A stretch of 64,000 bases of DNA, from the NCBI RefSeq assembly GCF_918797505.1, contig NC_092793.1:61585749-61649748 (forward strand), given 5' to 3'. Position 1 is the first letter of the stretch; every line of letters starts with the position of its first letter. The stretch comes from Bemisia tabaci (Eukaryota > Arthropoda > Insecta > Hemiptera > Aleyrodidae). Shown here one piece after another: positions 23,101 to 64,000 of this stretch. The notes under the pieces are model-generated. The model searched no databases, was not told the DNA's origin, and saw only the letters and a list, made by a program, of their open reading frames with translations. The translations under genes and the position numbers were made by a program.

Positions 23101-24789
23101 CACAAGGGGGGGGGGGGACGTACCAGGGCCCGTGCCGCTGGTGACAAACCACTAGGAATTCACATATAACTCTCGTCTTGCAAGGAAAAGGAAAAAATTT
23201 CCCCTAAAAATTTCGCAAATAGTTAATAAATTTTCCAAAACACGCCGGAGCACTTTGGAATTCTTCTACTTTAACGATTTCTATCTATTTTCAAGATTTT
23301 TTAGTATAAAATGATATTTTTAGTAACTGCGTTACATTTTCTGCAGTCGCCGGATACTAAGAGTCTCCAGTCTGGGCATCCTAAACTTTAATGGCTCAAC
23401 TCCTATGGTATAGACGAAGGAAAGAAGAATCCAGGGGACCTGGCCCCTCCCAGAATTGAAAATAGAATCTGCCCCCCCCCCCCCACCCCAAAAAAAATTC
23501 CAGATGTTTTGAATGCAACAATTCGAAAATATTTTTTGCTGAAAGTGAAAAAAAAAGGCGTAATTACTCTGCAGAAATTGATGGAAAATCTTCATCATGG
23601 AAGCTTCAAAATGCGTCCAAATAGATTTAAAATTTCAACAATTTTCCGGAGGAGGCCCCTCGGACCCCCCTCTGTGCTAAGGGCCCGGGCCTGAAAACTG
23701 GTACCAGGGCCCAAGATGGCATGTGGCGGGCCTGTGAATAGCTGACGTAAATTGGAAGAAAATGGTACATAAATATGCTAGGTTTGCTGTAAAATTTAAG
23801 AAGATACGCATCGTGAACATCGCGCCCATTCACGCTTTCGCGGCGCACCCGTCAACAACGCGCGGTCCGCCAAGCTTTGAAGCGTTCTAAAGTTCCGAGC
23901 TCCAAGGTTCCTCAATTTTTTAGCAAACCTAGCATATTTATTTACCATTTTCTTCCAAATGGGCCTGTTGCAAGGTGCGGGGATTTGCAAATTGATGCCT
24001 TATTCCTATGGCGAATTCCACGAAAAGAACGATGGCGCAACTAAAAAAACTTGAAATGGCCTCTCAAACTCAAAAAAAGCTGTTTTTGGAACCGACCCAT
24101 TCGAAACGGTCACTTGAACTGAAAAGAAAAAAAACCTTTTCTTTTAATAACATAGATTAATCCATTCAACATTCTAGAAAACCAATAGAATGAAGATATG
24201 AATCACCATGTAAAGGTAATTTATAAATAAACATGCATTCTCTTGCACACTGATTTCTTGTCAAGTATGGTCTGAGTATACCTATACATAGAACCTGGAA
24301 GTTTCCACTGAATTGGCTGAGAGCTCAATACTTTGTTTCTTTCAATTATGAGTGGCCAAAAACCCAATAATTTTGAAAGTAATCTCTGTATAGTCTCATT
24401 GCACTTGTAATTTCTACTGAAGGAAAGAAACATTTAAAAATCAAATGCTAGAAGGCCTTAAGAGACATCTTTTGATAAATTGAAATACGTGCTGGTTATT
24501 TTCAGGAGATATGATCCTCCGGTCTAGCAATGAAATAGCAGAACTCCAGACTCCATCGAATCTCAATTTTAAACTTGTTTCTCTTGAAATCACCAAGATG
24601 ATATGTACTTACCGCCAGTCATGGATCGGAGGGTCTATGACCAAAGAGTTCTAGGTAAATGTATCCAACTGCTGTAAAATTTGTGATTTTTTTTTGTTGC
24701 TAGATCTGGGCGAGTACGTCTCGGACGAAGAGTCATCATCAGAAACTGAAAGTCCTCTGAAAACTGCAGAAACAGCCAAAGTACACTGA
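14075..24789 (+). CDS. LNPK: Lunapark ER-junction protein, complete gene (9 coding exons)
   Basis: Exons 14075-14101, 14974-15015, 15974-16152, 17517-17724, 18191-18338, 19845-20000, 21192-21314, 22266-22601 and 24704-24789 sum to 1305 nt, giving 434 aa with all phases consistent (human about 428). Order: N-terminal MGIILSKFR; coiled coil, residues 10-44; two membrane segments, about 45-64 and 71-92; a second coiled coil with LRAQKKRILDEVMNNETFNK; a Ser/Pro linker; then the lunapark domain, LPRPILPTEK through FALICSACNSHNGMALKEEF to YKCAYCGYFNPAR. C235, C238, C257 and C260 form the C4 zinc finger. The tail is acidic. Family members sit at three-way ER tubule junctions and counter atlastin-driven fusion. 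MGxxxS at the start fits N-myristoylation (inference). Confidence 0.95.
14974..15015 (+). CDS. LNPK: LNPK exon 2 (KKKSSEEVLESIEE)
   Basis: Acceptor TTTTTCAG and donor GTAACT, 14 whole codons. Aligns with the human segment TKPSTVEVLESIDKE. Confidence 0.88.
15974..16152 (+). CDS. LNPK: LNPK exon 3 (coiled coil and first membrane hairpin)
   Basis: Acceptor CTTTTCAG and donor GTGAGT. It encodes a Gln/Lys-rich helix, the hydrophobic FSYISVTFLVIAAFSYVYFF, a short KTLRRPQ turn and the start of the second membrane segment. Ends in phase 2. Confidence 0.92.
16942..17190. mobile_element. hAT-like MITE (249 bp) in LNPK intron 3
   Basis: The left end CAGGGGTGCAGAAAACGCC is inverted at the right end (GATTCTGCACCCCTT). 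Flanked by CATTAAGC (16934-16941) and CAATAAGC (17191-17198), an 8-bp TSD with one mismatch. The interior repeats CGGGCGGGCG-type and AAAATGTGGAA motifs. No transposase. Confidence 0.85.
17517..17724 (+). CDS. LNPK: LNPK exon 4 (second coiled coil)
   Basis: Acceptor TTGTTTCAG and donor GTGAGT. It encodes EVSRRFITWYYQRKIKQTQK and then LRAQKKRILDEVMNNETFNK, matching human LKSQRKKILEEVMEKETYK. Ends in phase 0. Confidence 0.94.
18191..18338 (+). CDS. LNPK: LNPK exon 5 (Ser/Pro linker)
   Basis: Acceptor CTATTTGCAG and donor GTAAGT. A low-complexity linker with SPDKSVVPSPTVISRRS, rich in possible phosphorylation sites. Poorly conserved but in phase with both neighbours. Confidence 0.85.
18379..18614. 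mobile_element. Inverted-repeat MITE in LNPK intron 5
   Basis: Arms of about 95 bp. AACCAAACCACATCAGCTAT at the left faces the complement of AACCAAGCCACATCAGCTAT at the right, and the homology continues through TTGCCAA and GGGCAA. The outer boundaries may extend some 10 bp each way. No clear TSD. Confidence 0.8.
19048..19243. mobile_element. Mariner-like MITE (196 bp), TA target, LNPK intron 5
   Basis: CAGGGTGATCCAAAAATCCT at the left is inverted at the right (CAGGACTTCGTAATACCCTG), and a TA dinucleotide flanks both ends (19046-19047, 19244-19245). Length and termini fit a non-autonomous Tc1/mariner derivative. Confidence 0.75.
19309..19530. repeat. Degenerate minisatellite, unit about 29 bp
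   Basis: Repeated variants of GATGACATCATCAATGGGC, such as GATGACATAATCAGTGGGC and CATGACGTCATCAATGGAAC, recur about every 28-30 bases. Units are strongly diverged. Confidence 0.6.
19845..20000 (+). CDS. LNPK: LNPK exon 6 (lunapark domain, first CxxC)
   Basis: Acceptor TTTTTTACAG and donor GTAAGT. It encodes LPRPILPTEKTILEKLVELI, VGDGPSQRFALICSAC and NSHNGMALKEEFEYL, very close to human. Supplies zinc ligands C235 and C238. Confidence 0.96.
21192..21314 (+). CDS. LNPK: LNPK exon 7 (second CxxC)
   Basis: Acceptor TGTTGTAG and donor GTAACT. It encodes AYKCAYCGYFNPARKQR with zinc ligands C257 and C260, then a divergent Asp/Ser stretch. Confidence 0.95.
22266..22601 (+). CDS. LNPK: LNPK exon 8 (acidic tail)
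   Basis: Acceptor GCTTCACAG and donor GTAACT, 336 bp open in the required frame only. It encodes an Asp/Glu/Asn-rich, probably disordered region of about 112 residues. Human LNPK also has an acidic tail here. Confidence 0.88.
23092..23734. mobile_element. hAT-like element (643 bp) in LNPK intron 8
   Basis: The left end CAGGCCCGCCACAAG is inverted at the right (CATGTGGCGGGCCTG). Flanks TGAACAGC (23084-23091) and TGAATAGC (23735-23742) form an 8-bp TSD with one mismatch. It contains two poly(G/C) runs and no transposase ORF. Confidence 0.85.
23752..23958. mobile_element. Short foldback (207 bp) abutting the hAT-like element
   Basis: Arms of about 48 bp: TTGGAAGAAAATGGTACATA at the left and the complement of TTGGAAGAAAATGGTAAATA at the right, continuing through ATATGCTAGGTTTGCT. 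The GC-rich loop contains GCGCGG and TTCGCGGCGC. It starts 10 bases after the TSD of the preceding element. Confidence 0.8.
24704..24789 (+). CDS. LNPK: LNPK exon 9 (C-terminus)
   Basis: Acceptor TTGTTGCTAG. It encodes DLGEYVSDEESSSETESPLK and ends ETAKVH, then TGA at 24787-24789. The 3' UTR runs to a polyadenylation signal about 400 bases on. Confidence 0.85.
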
Positions 24790-25188
24790 TGTAGTGACAA
24801 TAACCAGATTCTGTAGTCCAGTAATTCTGCGCTCCAATTTCTATTTTCTGAACTTCTCACTCTTATAACAATAATTCTCACAATTCAACTGTATCATTCA
24901 TTTCTTTTAATCAATTTTTTTTCATGAATCAATCCAGATATATTCTTAATATTTTTTTAAAAAAATATAATTCTTGAGGTGCACTGCTTGTTTTGCACCT
25001 GACCTTATGGCTTTCTTTCGATCTAAAACTGACAGTCGTAGATTACTACAGCATAAGGGAAAACTTCGCTCATCTCTGTTCAATTATTGTAATATATATA
25101 TATATAAACTTATTTTAAACTTCCTTTTGTTGTTCATTGTAAAGTAGACCTGTCTTTATTTATATTTTTTATATCAAGTATGCTCTTG

Positions 25189-25194
25189 AATAAA
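25189..25194 (+). terminator. Polyadenylation signal AATAAA for LNPK
   Basis: AATAAA is followed by a T-rich downstream stretch (GAGTTTTTTGCTTTT). It would give a 3' UTR of about 420 nt. Confidence 0.6.
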
Positions 25195-25707
25195 CTGAGT
25201 TTTTTGCTTTTCCATATACTGCTCTCTTTTTCACCATTGTTTACTTCACTGCAGAGGCAAGTCAAAGATATCAGCATGGAATTTAACATAGTATGACCTT
25301 GTTAAACAACTATTTCCAAATAAAATAATCCAACGACTTTTAAAAATGAAGGTAGCATCCTAGTATGAGAAACCTCATTTGGACTTATGCCACATGTCGA
25401 CACTATTAATGATATCAGGATGCAGCAGCCGTTGAAAAACGTTCCATCTCATACGTCATTTAGCAATTATGTACTTCAACTCATGGAGCTAGCTTCCCAG
25501 AACTTATTCGTAGCTCTTATATGCTACTTATTTTGGAAGAAATTCCACAGGATGTATCTTATATCAAGGCATTTCCGGGACCATGAAACAGACATATTCT
25601 CAACGAATTTAGTTAGGACTACTTATTGTAAAAAGTCACAAGCCCTTTGACTGCTTGGAATTGGAATTTGAATTTATAAATTTTGAAAGTCACTTGACAG
25701 TCAGAAG

Positions 25708-25845
25708 ATGGATCGTGAGGATAGCACAGAAGCTTTGAATTATCTCTTGACAGAATCAGAGTTAAAGGAGATGATTAGTAGAGAAAAAACAATTAAAAAA
25801 GAAAAAATATACATATTTATTTACGAGAATAATCAACACGAGTGA
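25708..25845 (+). CDS. Small hypothetical ORF, 45 aa, unrecognised
   Basis: Begins MDREDSTEALNYLLTESELK and continues as a charged Lys/Glu-rich helix ending IYENNQHE. It reads more like protein than its surroundings, but it has no recognised family, no clear splice partner, and lies where the FEM1C 3' UTR may run on the other strand. Could be chance. Confidence 0.2.
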   Translation: MDREDSTEALNYLLTESELKEMISREKTIKKEKIYIFIYENNQHE

Positions 25846-26068
25846 AATTTTTGTTGCAAATTTAATAATCTTTACCTACTTTCTTCTGAATTTCGGTACC
25901 AGACAATAAAGTTTGCTCGAAGGACGTAACAAGAACAATGAAGATCACTAGTACGCTTAATAATTCTTAAAAACTAATATTCACAGTTTTGCTGTTCTTA
26001 GAGGTTTCTGTTTTTGATTTATCACTTGAAATATAACTGATTAATAAGGAGGAGACGAACTACTTGAT

Positions 26069-26074
26069 TTTATT
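26069..26074 (-). terminator. Possible FEM1C polyadenylation signal
   Basis: AATAAA on the minus strand, the first one found after the FEM1C stop, about 1.37 kb downstream. Others lie near 25820 and 25158. Confidence 0.3.
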
Positions 26075-27438
26075 GTGACCTCCCAGAAAAATAGTACCAA
26101 CATAATATCCAATCGCAACTTCAATTCCTCATTAAAGAAACAGCTCACTTGGTTAAAGATTTAAAATATACAGCTCTGTCTTGCTTTTTAAAACAACACA
26201 ATCATATAAAATCTATTTGCCTGTTTTCGTGATTAATATCAAGATTTAAAAACGCATCCAAAAGTACTATAGTGTAGGCAATAGTTACTTCCTCAGCAAG
26301 AAGGAGATGTAATAATTTCTAAAAACTGAAATTGAAGAGGAAATCAATTTGATAAATACAACATTTGGTTTGACTGATCAATAATTTTGGAGTTTCCAGA
26401 ATTAACTTTATCTCTTTTTTTCGTTACATGAAAATACAATTAAAAAGTTCAGCTGATTTTGTTTTCAGGAGACACTATTTTGGGAGAGAAACTGAAGAAT
26501 GGCAATGGAGGAGGTATGTTGATCCCTTAAAACTAAACCTAGGCTGAAGCATAGACAAGGAAAGAACAAGACGGGAGAAGGAAAAAATCAAATAAATATT
26601 CCGAGCAAAAAACAGGGAAGAGAGGAACAATATAAGTTAAGGAGTAAGGAAACACATCCGGCAAGAACTAAAACACTACTGACTGAGGATACGAGAAGCG
26701 TAGAAACGAAAACAGAAAAGTCCCAAAGTGTTTTAGGCTCGAATTTCAATATCACAAAAGAAAAGACTTAGAATAAATAGAGCCCTTGAACGGACTGACA
26801 TTTAAAATTCCGGCTGTCAAAACTTAGAGAGACTTCTGCAAAGTTTTGTAGCAAACAAAGAAACAAGATTAAAACTCTCAAACACTGCAAAAGTTGAAAG
26901 AAAATACATCGAATTACTGAGAAATGAAATGATAGCTCCAACCATTTGGAACTAAGTTTTTGTCATAACTTTGAAAAGAGAAAAAAAATTGGCTACCTTA
27001 TTGTAAAGCAGATAAGCTGCAATTGTAGAATAAAATACTCAAATTCTGAAGTCAGTATTGTTCTATTCATTTCAATGAAGTATAAAATTATGCATTGCTA
27101 GTCAAACTTAGATTCGAATCCAATTTTTTAAAAAAAGTATACAAAAGATTATTTAAAAAACTCAGTCTTTTTTATCCCTATACTAGATCATTAATAAAAA
27201 CGACAAATGCCAAAATGGCTTCAAATTCAAGGCTGGTTGGTTGCAAGATATACTCTTACCTACTACAATTTCCTTGAAGTTGGATCATTGAAACATTTTT
27301 GATTCTTTGCCACAAAACTAAGCAAAAGTTCCACCTTTGAGTCAGAAAATGGGGAACCACAGAGGCGTTAGCGTAAAGATGGAGAATATAGACCCATTAC
27401 TTAGGTTGTAAGCAAAGGATCTTCTTTAAGGGACAAGA

Positions 27439-59445
<32,007 letters not shown>

Positions 59446-59734
59446 CTGAAACAAAAAAAAAAACATCATTGTCTTCATTAGCACATTCGTACAGACGCAC
59501 GGTCGGACAAATATGTTTCATTAAAACAGGGCACAATGCTCGATAATGTTGCCGCTCATCACGCTTTGCTTTAATGCTTAAGAACGGGAAGTGAGCAGGG
59601 GACAGGGGTTTACATGTATCTGCCAGGTAGCTTTTCAATACTTTTCTTTCGATGTTGCCGGGGAGAGGGGCTCGTAAAATAATTCATGGTAAGTATTCCA
59701 AAATTTCACGTTAATTGGGATGTTCCGATTGGCC

Positions 59735-60145
59735 TAGTGGCGGATCCAGAGTGAGTTGGAGAGGGGACCATTTGCTTGTGTCGAGTGGGGGGAGGGAGGG
59801 TCTCCCCTGGAAACTTTTCGAAAAAATAGCCCATCTCCGGTTAAATTTTAGGCTGCTCTAGCATACAATTTGTGCATTATTTAAAAAGTAACAAGAAATC
59901 CCTCTTTTACAGAAATTTTACATTGGTATATGACCTATTTACTTCTGCGGCATTTAGTAACCTTTGGTTTAGTAAACTTGGTTAAATAGTTCTGAAATTC
60001 TGTCCTGACAACATTTCAGTAAATTTGTAGGAACACATTTTTTCTCTCCTTTTTTCCCTCCATTTTCTCCTTTCTCCTTCTCCCTCCCCTTTTTTGGCCC
60101 GAAGGGGGCAATGTGATGCCCCCCCCCCCCCTGGATCCACCACTG
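59735..60145. mobile_element. hAT-like MITE (411 bp) upstream of the first visible FEM1C exon
   Basis: TAGTGGCGGATCCAGA at the left is inverted at the right (CTGGATCCACCACTG). Flanks GATTGGCC (59727-59734) and GATTGCCC (60146-60153) form an 8-bp TSD with one mismatch. A poly(C) run sits just inside the right end. Confidence 0.88.
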
Positions 60146-60153
60146 GATTGCCC

Positions 60154-61316
60154 GCGGCGATACGCGGCTCTCGCGATTATCTCTCCAAACCAAGGCAAAA
60201 ACTTTGCACCTCGGGAGAAAAAATGTATCACATTTTCTCCGCTCCACGTTTCTACCGCTTTTTCAGTTTTAAGCGCCGGGAGCTTGACCGGGCATTCCCT
60301 GGGCTACTGATGCTTCGGCATCCCTGATTTCGAAACACAAAAACATTCTACCGCGCTTATTTCAAAACAAACTGCGACATCGATTATTGACCGATGAAAT
60401 AGTTTGAATGATGAAAACTGCTAAAAATACATGCTCGAAGCAGAGGGCAAGACATGAAGCAAGGAGCAAGACGTTGGTTTTGAGATCTGGTTAAATGTGG
60501 AATCCTTGGTGTGAATTTCCGAAAACAGTTGGCACGGTGGCTACGCTGGCCCAAGGTTTCAAGACGCCCTCACATCCACCGTGATGAACTTTACTGAAAT
60601 ATTTGCGACCCACTTCCGTTTCTATGATGCACGCGAAGGAGCCGACGCGACGTGTCGTTTTTCAATGGTAAAAACAAAAGGCTGTCGGGAGAGCTGTGCG
60701 GGAATATTTTGTGGGATCAAAGTCGGATCCGGAGTTTAGGACGTCCGAGTCTCGGGGAGGTTGAAGTCCTCAAAATCGGAAATGTTTACTCGTCTTTCTC
60801 GGATATTTCTGCTGAGGTACATTTTCACTTTTAAAACAAAAAATACGTGCGACACAATAAACAACGATTTCATGAAGTATCCCCAACCGCATTCCATTAA
60901 AATCATCGTTCCACGCTGAAGTCTCGGAATTTGAGTGATTCTTCTACAAGGAGGTAAGAGTGCACGACTTTAACATAACTTCTTGACTCAGCTAAAACAC
61001 CTCGAAACTACGGCTCCTCGTCGAAAAAATATCGATTTCCTTTTAATTTGGAGAATGTTTTTTTTTTCACTTCAAATATCCCACGACAGATAATTATGCA
61101 TGCGCTTTACTTTCCCGAAAGTCACATTCCCCCTGCATCACCAATCAAGCCAGCCCCAGATAACCCTTGTTTGAGACCATCAAATTCGGGTAACCTGGAT
61201 GGGACTAACGATCAACAATCATTTTATTGAAAAATCTAGATTCCAGGTCAAAAATAAAATTGGTTCAATTTTGGGGGTTATTGAGGTGTTCTCGGCACAG
61301 TTTACGGTCAATTTTA
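60154..61316. other. Unannotated stretch upstream of FEM1C exon 2
   Basis: Expected to lie in FEM1C intron 1 or its 5' flank. Moderately GC-rich around 60540-60740. I searched the minus strand for an exon encoding the missing 20 residues and saw none. Confidence 0.4.
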
Positions 61317-61324
61317 GGTAAAAG

Positions 61325-62821
61325 CAAGGCCGGATTAACGGGGTGGCCACATGGGCCGCGGCCCATGGCGGCAAAATGTAGGGGGCGGAAAATTTTGCAA
61401 TCTTTTTTAATGTAGGTATCAAAAAATGAGAGAAAAAATTGGATTCAGAAAATAAATTACAAACGAGAAAAGGCGACAAAATCTCTCATTTCCTGAGAGT
61501 AAAAGTATAGTAACTTCTAATTTTGTCGTCTTTCGGTGATACAAGAGACTTCACCTTTAATTAGTCGAGTTAAGAGAGAAACCAAACACGCAATTTGACC
61601 GGAGCGGCGCAGCGGTCGGCATGAAACGCATAGCGCCTACAAGACTGCGAGAATACTTCACGCATTGCGTCCAACACACTGCGCTGCCATGATAGCGAAG
61701 AGAGCCGTAAGTACAAAATTTTCGAAATCGAGTTTCCTTCAAAATTCGTCTAAACTCTTTTAGATGAAATTACTGAGACAGCTAAAACAGCAAAATTCAT
61801 CCTAATTTAATGAAAACAAGACGTATGAGAAAGCCGTAAGTGCACAAAAAATGACATAGTTTTTTTTCAAGACAGCCGTAGATGCATGAGAGACAATGAA
61901 AACAGTGCTTTCCAGTAAGGTGCCGCCCTCTCCTGCCAATTTCTAACCTGAAAATGTGTTTGTTGTGCGTCCAAAACGCAACCACGAAAGCATGCAGAAG
62001 ATAGCACTTACGGCTGTCTTGCCTAACAATAACCTAGCATGAAAATGAAAAATACCCTTTTTATGCAATGGAAATAAAATCAGTCGATTTTTAATCATCC
62101 ATACGATTTCTAGGAGTCTTCCGCACGATTAGTGGCAATTTGACAAAGAACGGAGGCTTCTTTCCATAAAATGTTCTTGTCAGAAGCTTCTGAGCCCGTT
62201 TTCTCAAAACTTCATTTTTGCACTTACGGCTCTCTTCGCTATCACGGCAGTGCGGTCAACAGCAGTCGGCTTGAAACGCATAGCGCCTACAAGACTGCAT
62301 GAATACTTCACGCATTGCGTCAAACATACTGCGGTCAGCAGCAGTCGGCAGTCGGCTCGAAACGCATAGCGCCGACAAGACTGTATGAATACTTCACGCA
62401 TTGCGTCAAACACACTGCGGTCAGCAGCAGTCGTCTCGAAACGCATAGCGCCTGCAAGACTGCATGAATACTCACGCATTGCGCCAACACAGTGCTGTCG
62501 GCGCGGCGGTGGAAGTTAAAATTTGTAAGCACATTTATGTTTGTTCTTTCATAATTGTTTCGTTTTTTTTTATAAATGGAAGGCCTTGTCCAAACTGGGA
62601 TGGGCTTACAATGAATGGTGAAATTGTTAGGAATTTTATCATTTTCAGCTTTTCCGAATTAAATCCTGAATTTTTTTGTTTGAGGTTATGTACTATTATT
62701 TTGCACCAAACGATACACCGAACCACTGTCAAGTACGATCTATTGATGTTTCAAAACGAATGAGAAGCGGGCAGAAAAATACAGGCGGCCCATGGGCGGC
62801 GAGTAGGTAAATCCGGCCCTG
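61325..62821. mobile_element. hAT-like element (1.5 kb) with perfect TSD and internal repeats
   Basis: CAAGGCCGGATTAAC at the left and the complement CAGGGCCGGATTTAC at the right. A perfect 8-bp TSD GGTAAAAG lies at 61317-61324 and 62822-62829. Next to both ends, GGCCCATGG and GGCCCATGGGC motifs form subterminal palindromes. The interior has an 80-bp repeat (62251-62493 plus one displaced unit) and inverted pieces around AGCGAAGAGAGCCGTAAG. No transposase. Confidence 0.92.
62251..62493. repeat. Internal minisatellite, three units of about 80 bp
   Basis: Units near 62251, 62331 and 62417 share AAACGCATAGCGCC-ACAAGA and ACTTCACGCATTGCGTCAAA. A fourth, displaced unit in the same orientation lies at about 61606-61680. 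Confidence 0.88.
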
Positions 62822-62829
62822 GGTAAAAG

Positions 62830-64000
62830 GTCCCAAAATTTAAATTAGATCAGTTCTGAGGATTTTTGAGGGGTCTGCAACATAACGTATATTTTGAGGT
62901 AAAGGTCGGTAACACGACAGTTAAATGACTTCCACAATAATTTTTGACCTGAAATTCGGATTCAACGCTACATTAAATTACCTGCCGCTAACTTTAAATC
63001 ATGACAATTAAAGCGCTAAGTGCGGAAAGGAAATTTCTTGGTTGCGATGTTTCAACAATACCGCTAACGTTTCATTCATTACGAGTAAAGCAAATGCAAG
63101 TAATATGTTGTAATTTTTACTGAATATTCTCCATGGTTATACAATGCTGAAAACGTAAAATTTCAGAAAATTCACCAAAACGTTGACACTTCAATTAGCA
63201 CTAAGCTGTTCCCAAAATTTGATGAAAAAAACTTCCGCGCTAAAGAGAAATGCCGCAATGAGCAACGTTGCTGAATTCTCCCCGATAAAATATTTACTTT
63301 CAAAAAAGGATATGAGAAATTTCCCTTAGAATTTTCAGATACTTCAGATTTAATTGCAATTGGACCGACTTCATCAGGAAGGAGCCGACCCATACTTTTG
63401 AAAAAATTGATATAAGGATGCTTTTGAGTTCCACTGGTCGGTTATTCTCTCCTGCCGTAATCTGAAAAAGTCTAAAAAAAGAAATTATTTTGTGAGAAGA
63501 GGGGTTAAAGTTCATTTTCTACATTGGGCCTTATGCAGAAATAGAACTTAAACCCCTCTTTTTCTCAGTTTCAACTTAATGTGGCTTGGTTCTTTTCTGA
63601 TGAACTCGGTCCAATTAGAGGTTTCTGAAAAATCGACAGGAAAACATGCTAAAGTTTCGCAGAAAATTGATGTTTCATCGAGAGAATTTGGCAATGATAG
63701 AGTGACAGGCTTACCTATGCCTGTTCTTCCTAGGTACGGCAGCACAGCTAATGCACCACTCCAACCTTCTGCTTGTGGTAGACACTCACTAGTCTATGAT
63801 CCCCGTTCTTGACAAACGCGTCTGCGCGGATTCTCTGGCGATGTGACCGAGCACACAGTTCCTGGTCGCTCCGTTCATGATTGGAGTTGTTGCAAAATAT
63901 CAGTTATACTGGTAAAAACAAAAACACACATTTTCCATGCCGACGGCTACACAGTCTTGCAGCCGAAGTAGGTATACATATTTTCTTTCGGTTATTCACT
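62830..64000. other. Distal stretch with an inverted repeat, no supported gene
   Basis: An inverted repeat at 63339-63520 / 63545-63650 shares AATTGGACCGACTTCATCA with the complement of TGATGAACTCGGTCCAATT, and AGAGGGGTT near the loop. A 77-codon plus-strand frame at 63579-63812 overlaps the right arm and is therefore doubtful. Confidence 0.5.

Larger units (their letters stand above)
25200..27438. other. Gap between the convergent LNPK and FEM1C genes
   Basis: Probably contains the FEM1C 3' UTR: a minus-strand AATAAA at 26069-26074 lies about 1.37 kb past the stop. A small plus-strand ORF sits at 25708-25845. An exon-like stretch at 26470-26514 (acceptor TTTTCAG, donor GTATGT, open as DTILGEKLKNGNGG) has no supported partner. 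Confidence 0.5.

Noticed and set aside
26470..26514. Exon-like segment with good splice sites on the plus strand
   Set aside because: No upstream or downstream partner in matching phase, and it probably lies in the FEM1C 3' UTR on the other strand.
63579..63812. 77-codon ORF, looks partly protein-like
   Set aside because: Its start overlaps an inverted-repeat arm whose other copy gives a similar WVGSFLMKSVQL reading on the opposite strand, so repeat origin is more likely.
59446..64000. Search for FEM1C exon 1 on the minus strand (for example near 62977 and 63715, where donor-like GTAAG or GTAAT sites occur)
   Set aside because: The candidate reading frames do not resemble the conserved N-terminus (FNAARDG-like).

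Overview
This window is nuclear DNA from an animal, most likely an insect. It is AT-rich, has GT-AG introns and typical polyadenylation signals, and is packed with transposon remnants. I see no bacterial operons, rRNA, tRNA or CRISPR. A hemipteran such as a whitefly is my best guess, but that rests on a general impression of the repeats and cannot be proven from this sequence.

Three conserved protein genes can be rebuilt exon by exon. (1) 45-6243, + strand: a PLEKHA3/FAPP1-like PI4P-binding PH-domain protein, 6 exons, 218 aa, apparently complete. (2) 14075-24789, + strand: a Lunapark (LNPK) ER-junction protein, 9 exons, 434 aa, complete, with two membrane segments and the C4 zinc finger. (3) 59445-27439, - strand: a FEM1C-type substrate receptor of CUL2 ubiquitin ligase, 6 exons, 603 codons, covering all but about the first 20 residues. 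Its first coding exon was not found. Exon phases agree at every junction in all three genes. LNPK and FEM1C converge on a gene-poor gap at 25.2-27.4 kb. The genes share no pathway, although FAPP1 and Lunapark both act on the early secretory membrane system.

The rest is mostly mobile DNA. The 6.5-13.7 kb spacer holds a 5'-truncated LINE with poly(A) and a target-site duplication (TSD). LNPK introns carry several short hAT-like and mariner-like MITEs. The 32-kb FEM1C body, whose introns exceed 9 kb, is a deep pile of elements: long foldbacks (33.5-34.0, 34.1-35.0, 43.8-45.5 kb), an inverted repeat whose arm was hit by a hAT MITE (38.2-39.9 kb), a 2.2-kb Mutator-like element inside an older palindromic repeat (47.1-49.4 kb), an LTR with primer-binding site (up to 52.6 kb), and a composite palindrome holding a LINE reverse transcriptase plus a 180-bp tandem array (53.6-56.9 kb). 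Upstream of the last visible FEM1C exon lie two more hAT-like elements, one with its own internal minisatellite.

I found no undescribed protein-coding system. The most unusual content is the nested, datable layering of palindromic elements inside FEM1C, with several empty insertion sites preserved on sister arms or sister copies. Thirteen long poly(G/C) runs also stand out in an otherwise AT-rich region.
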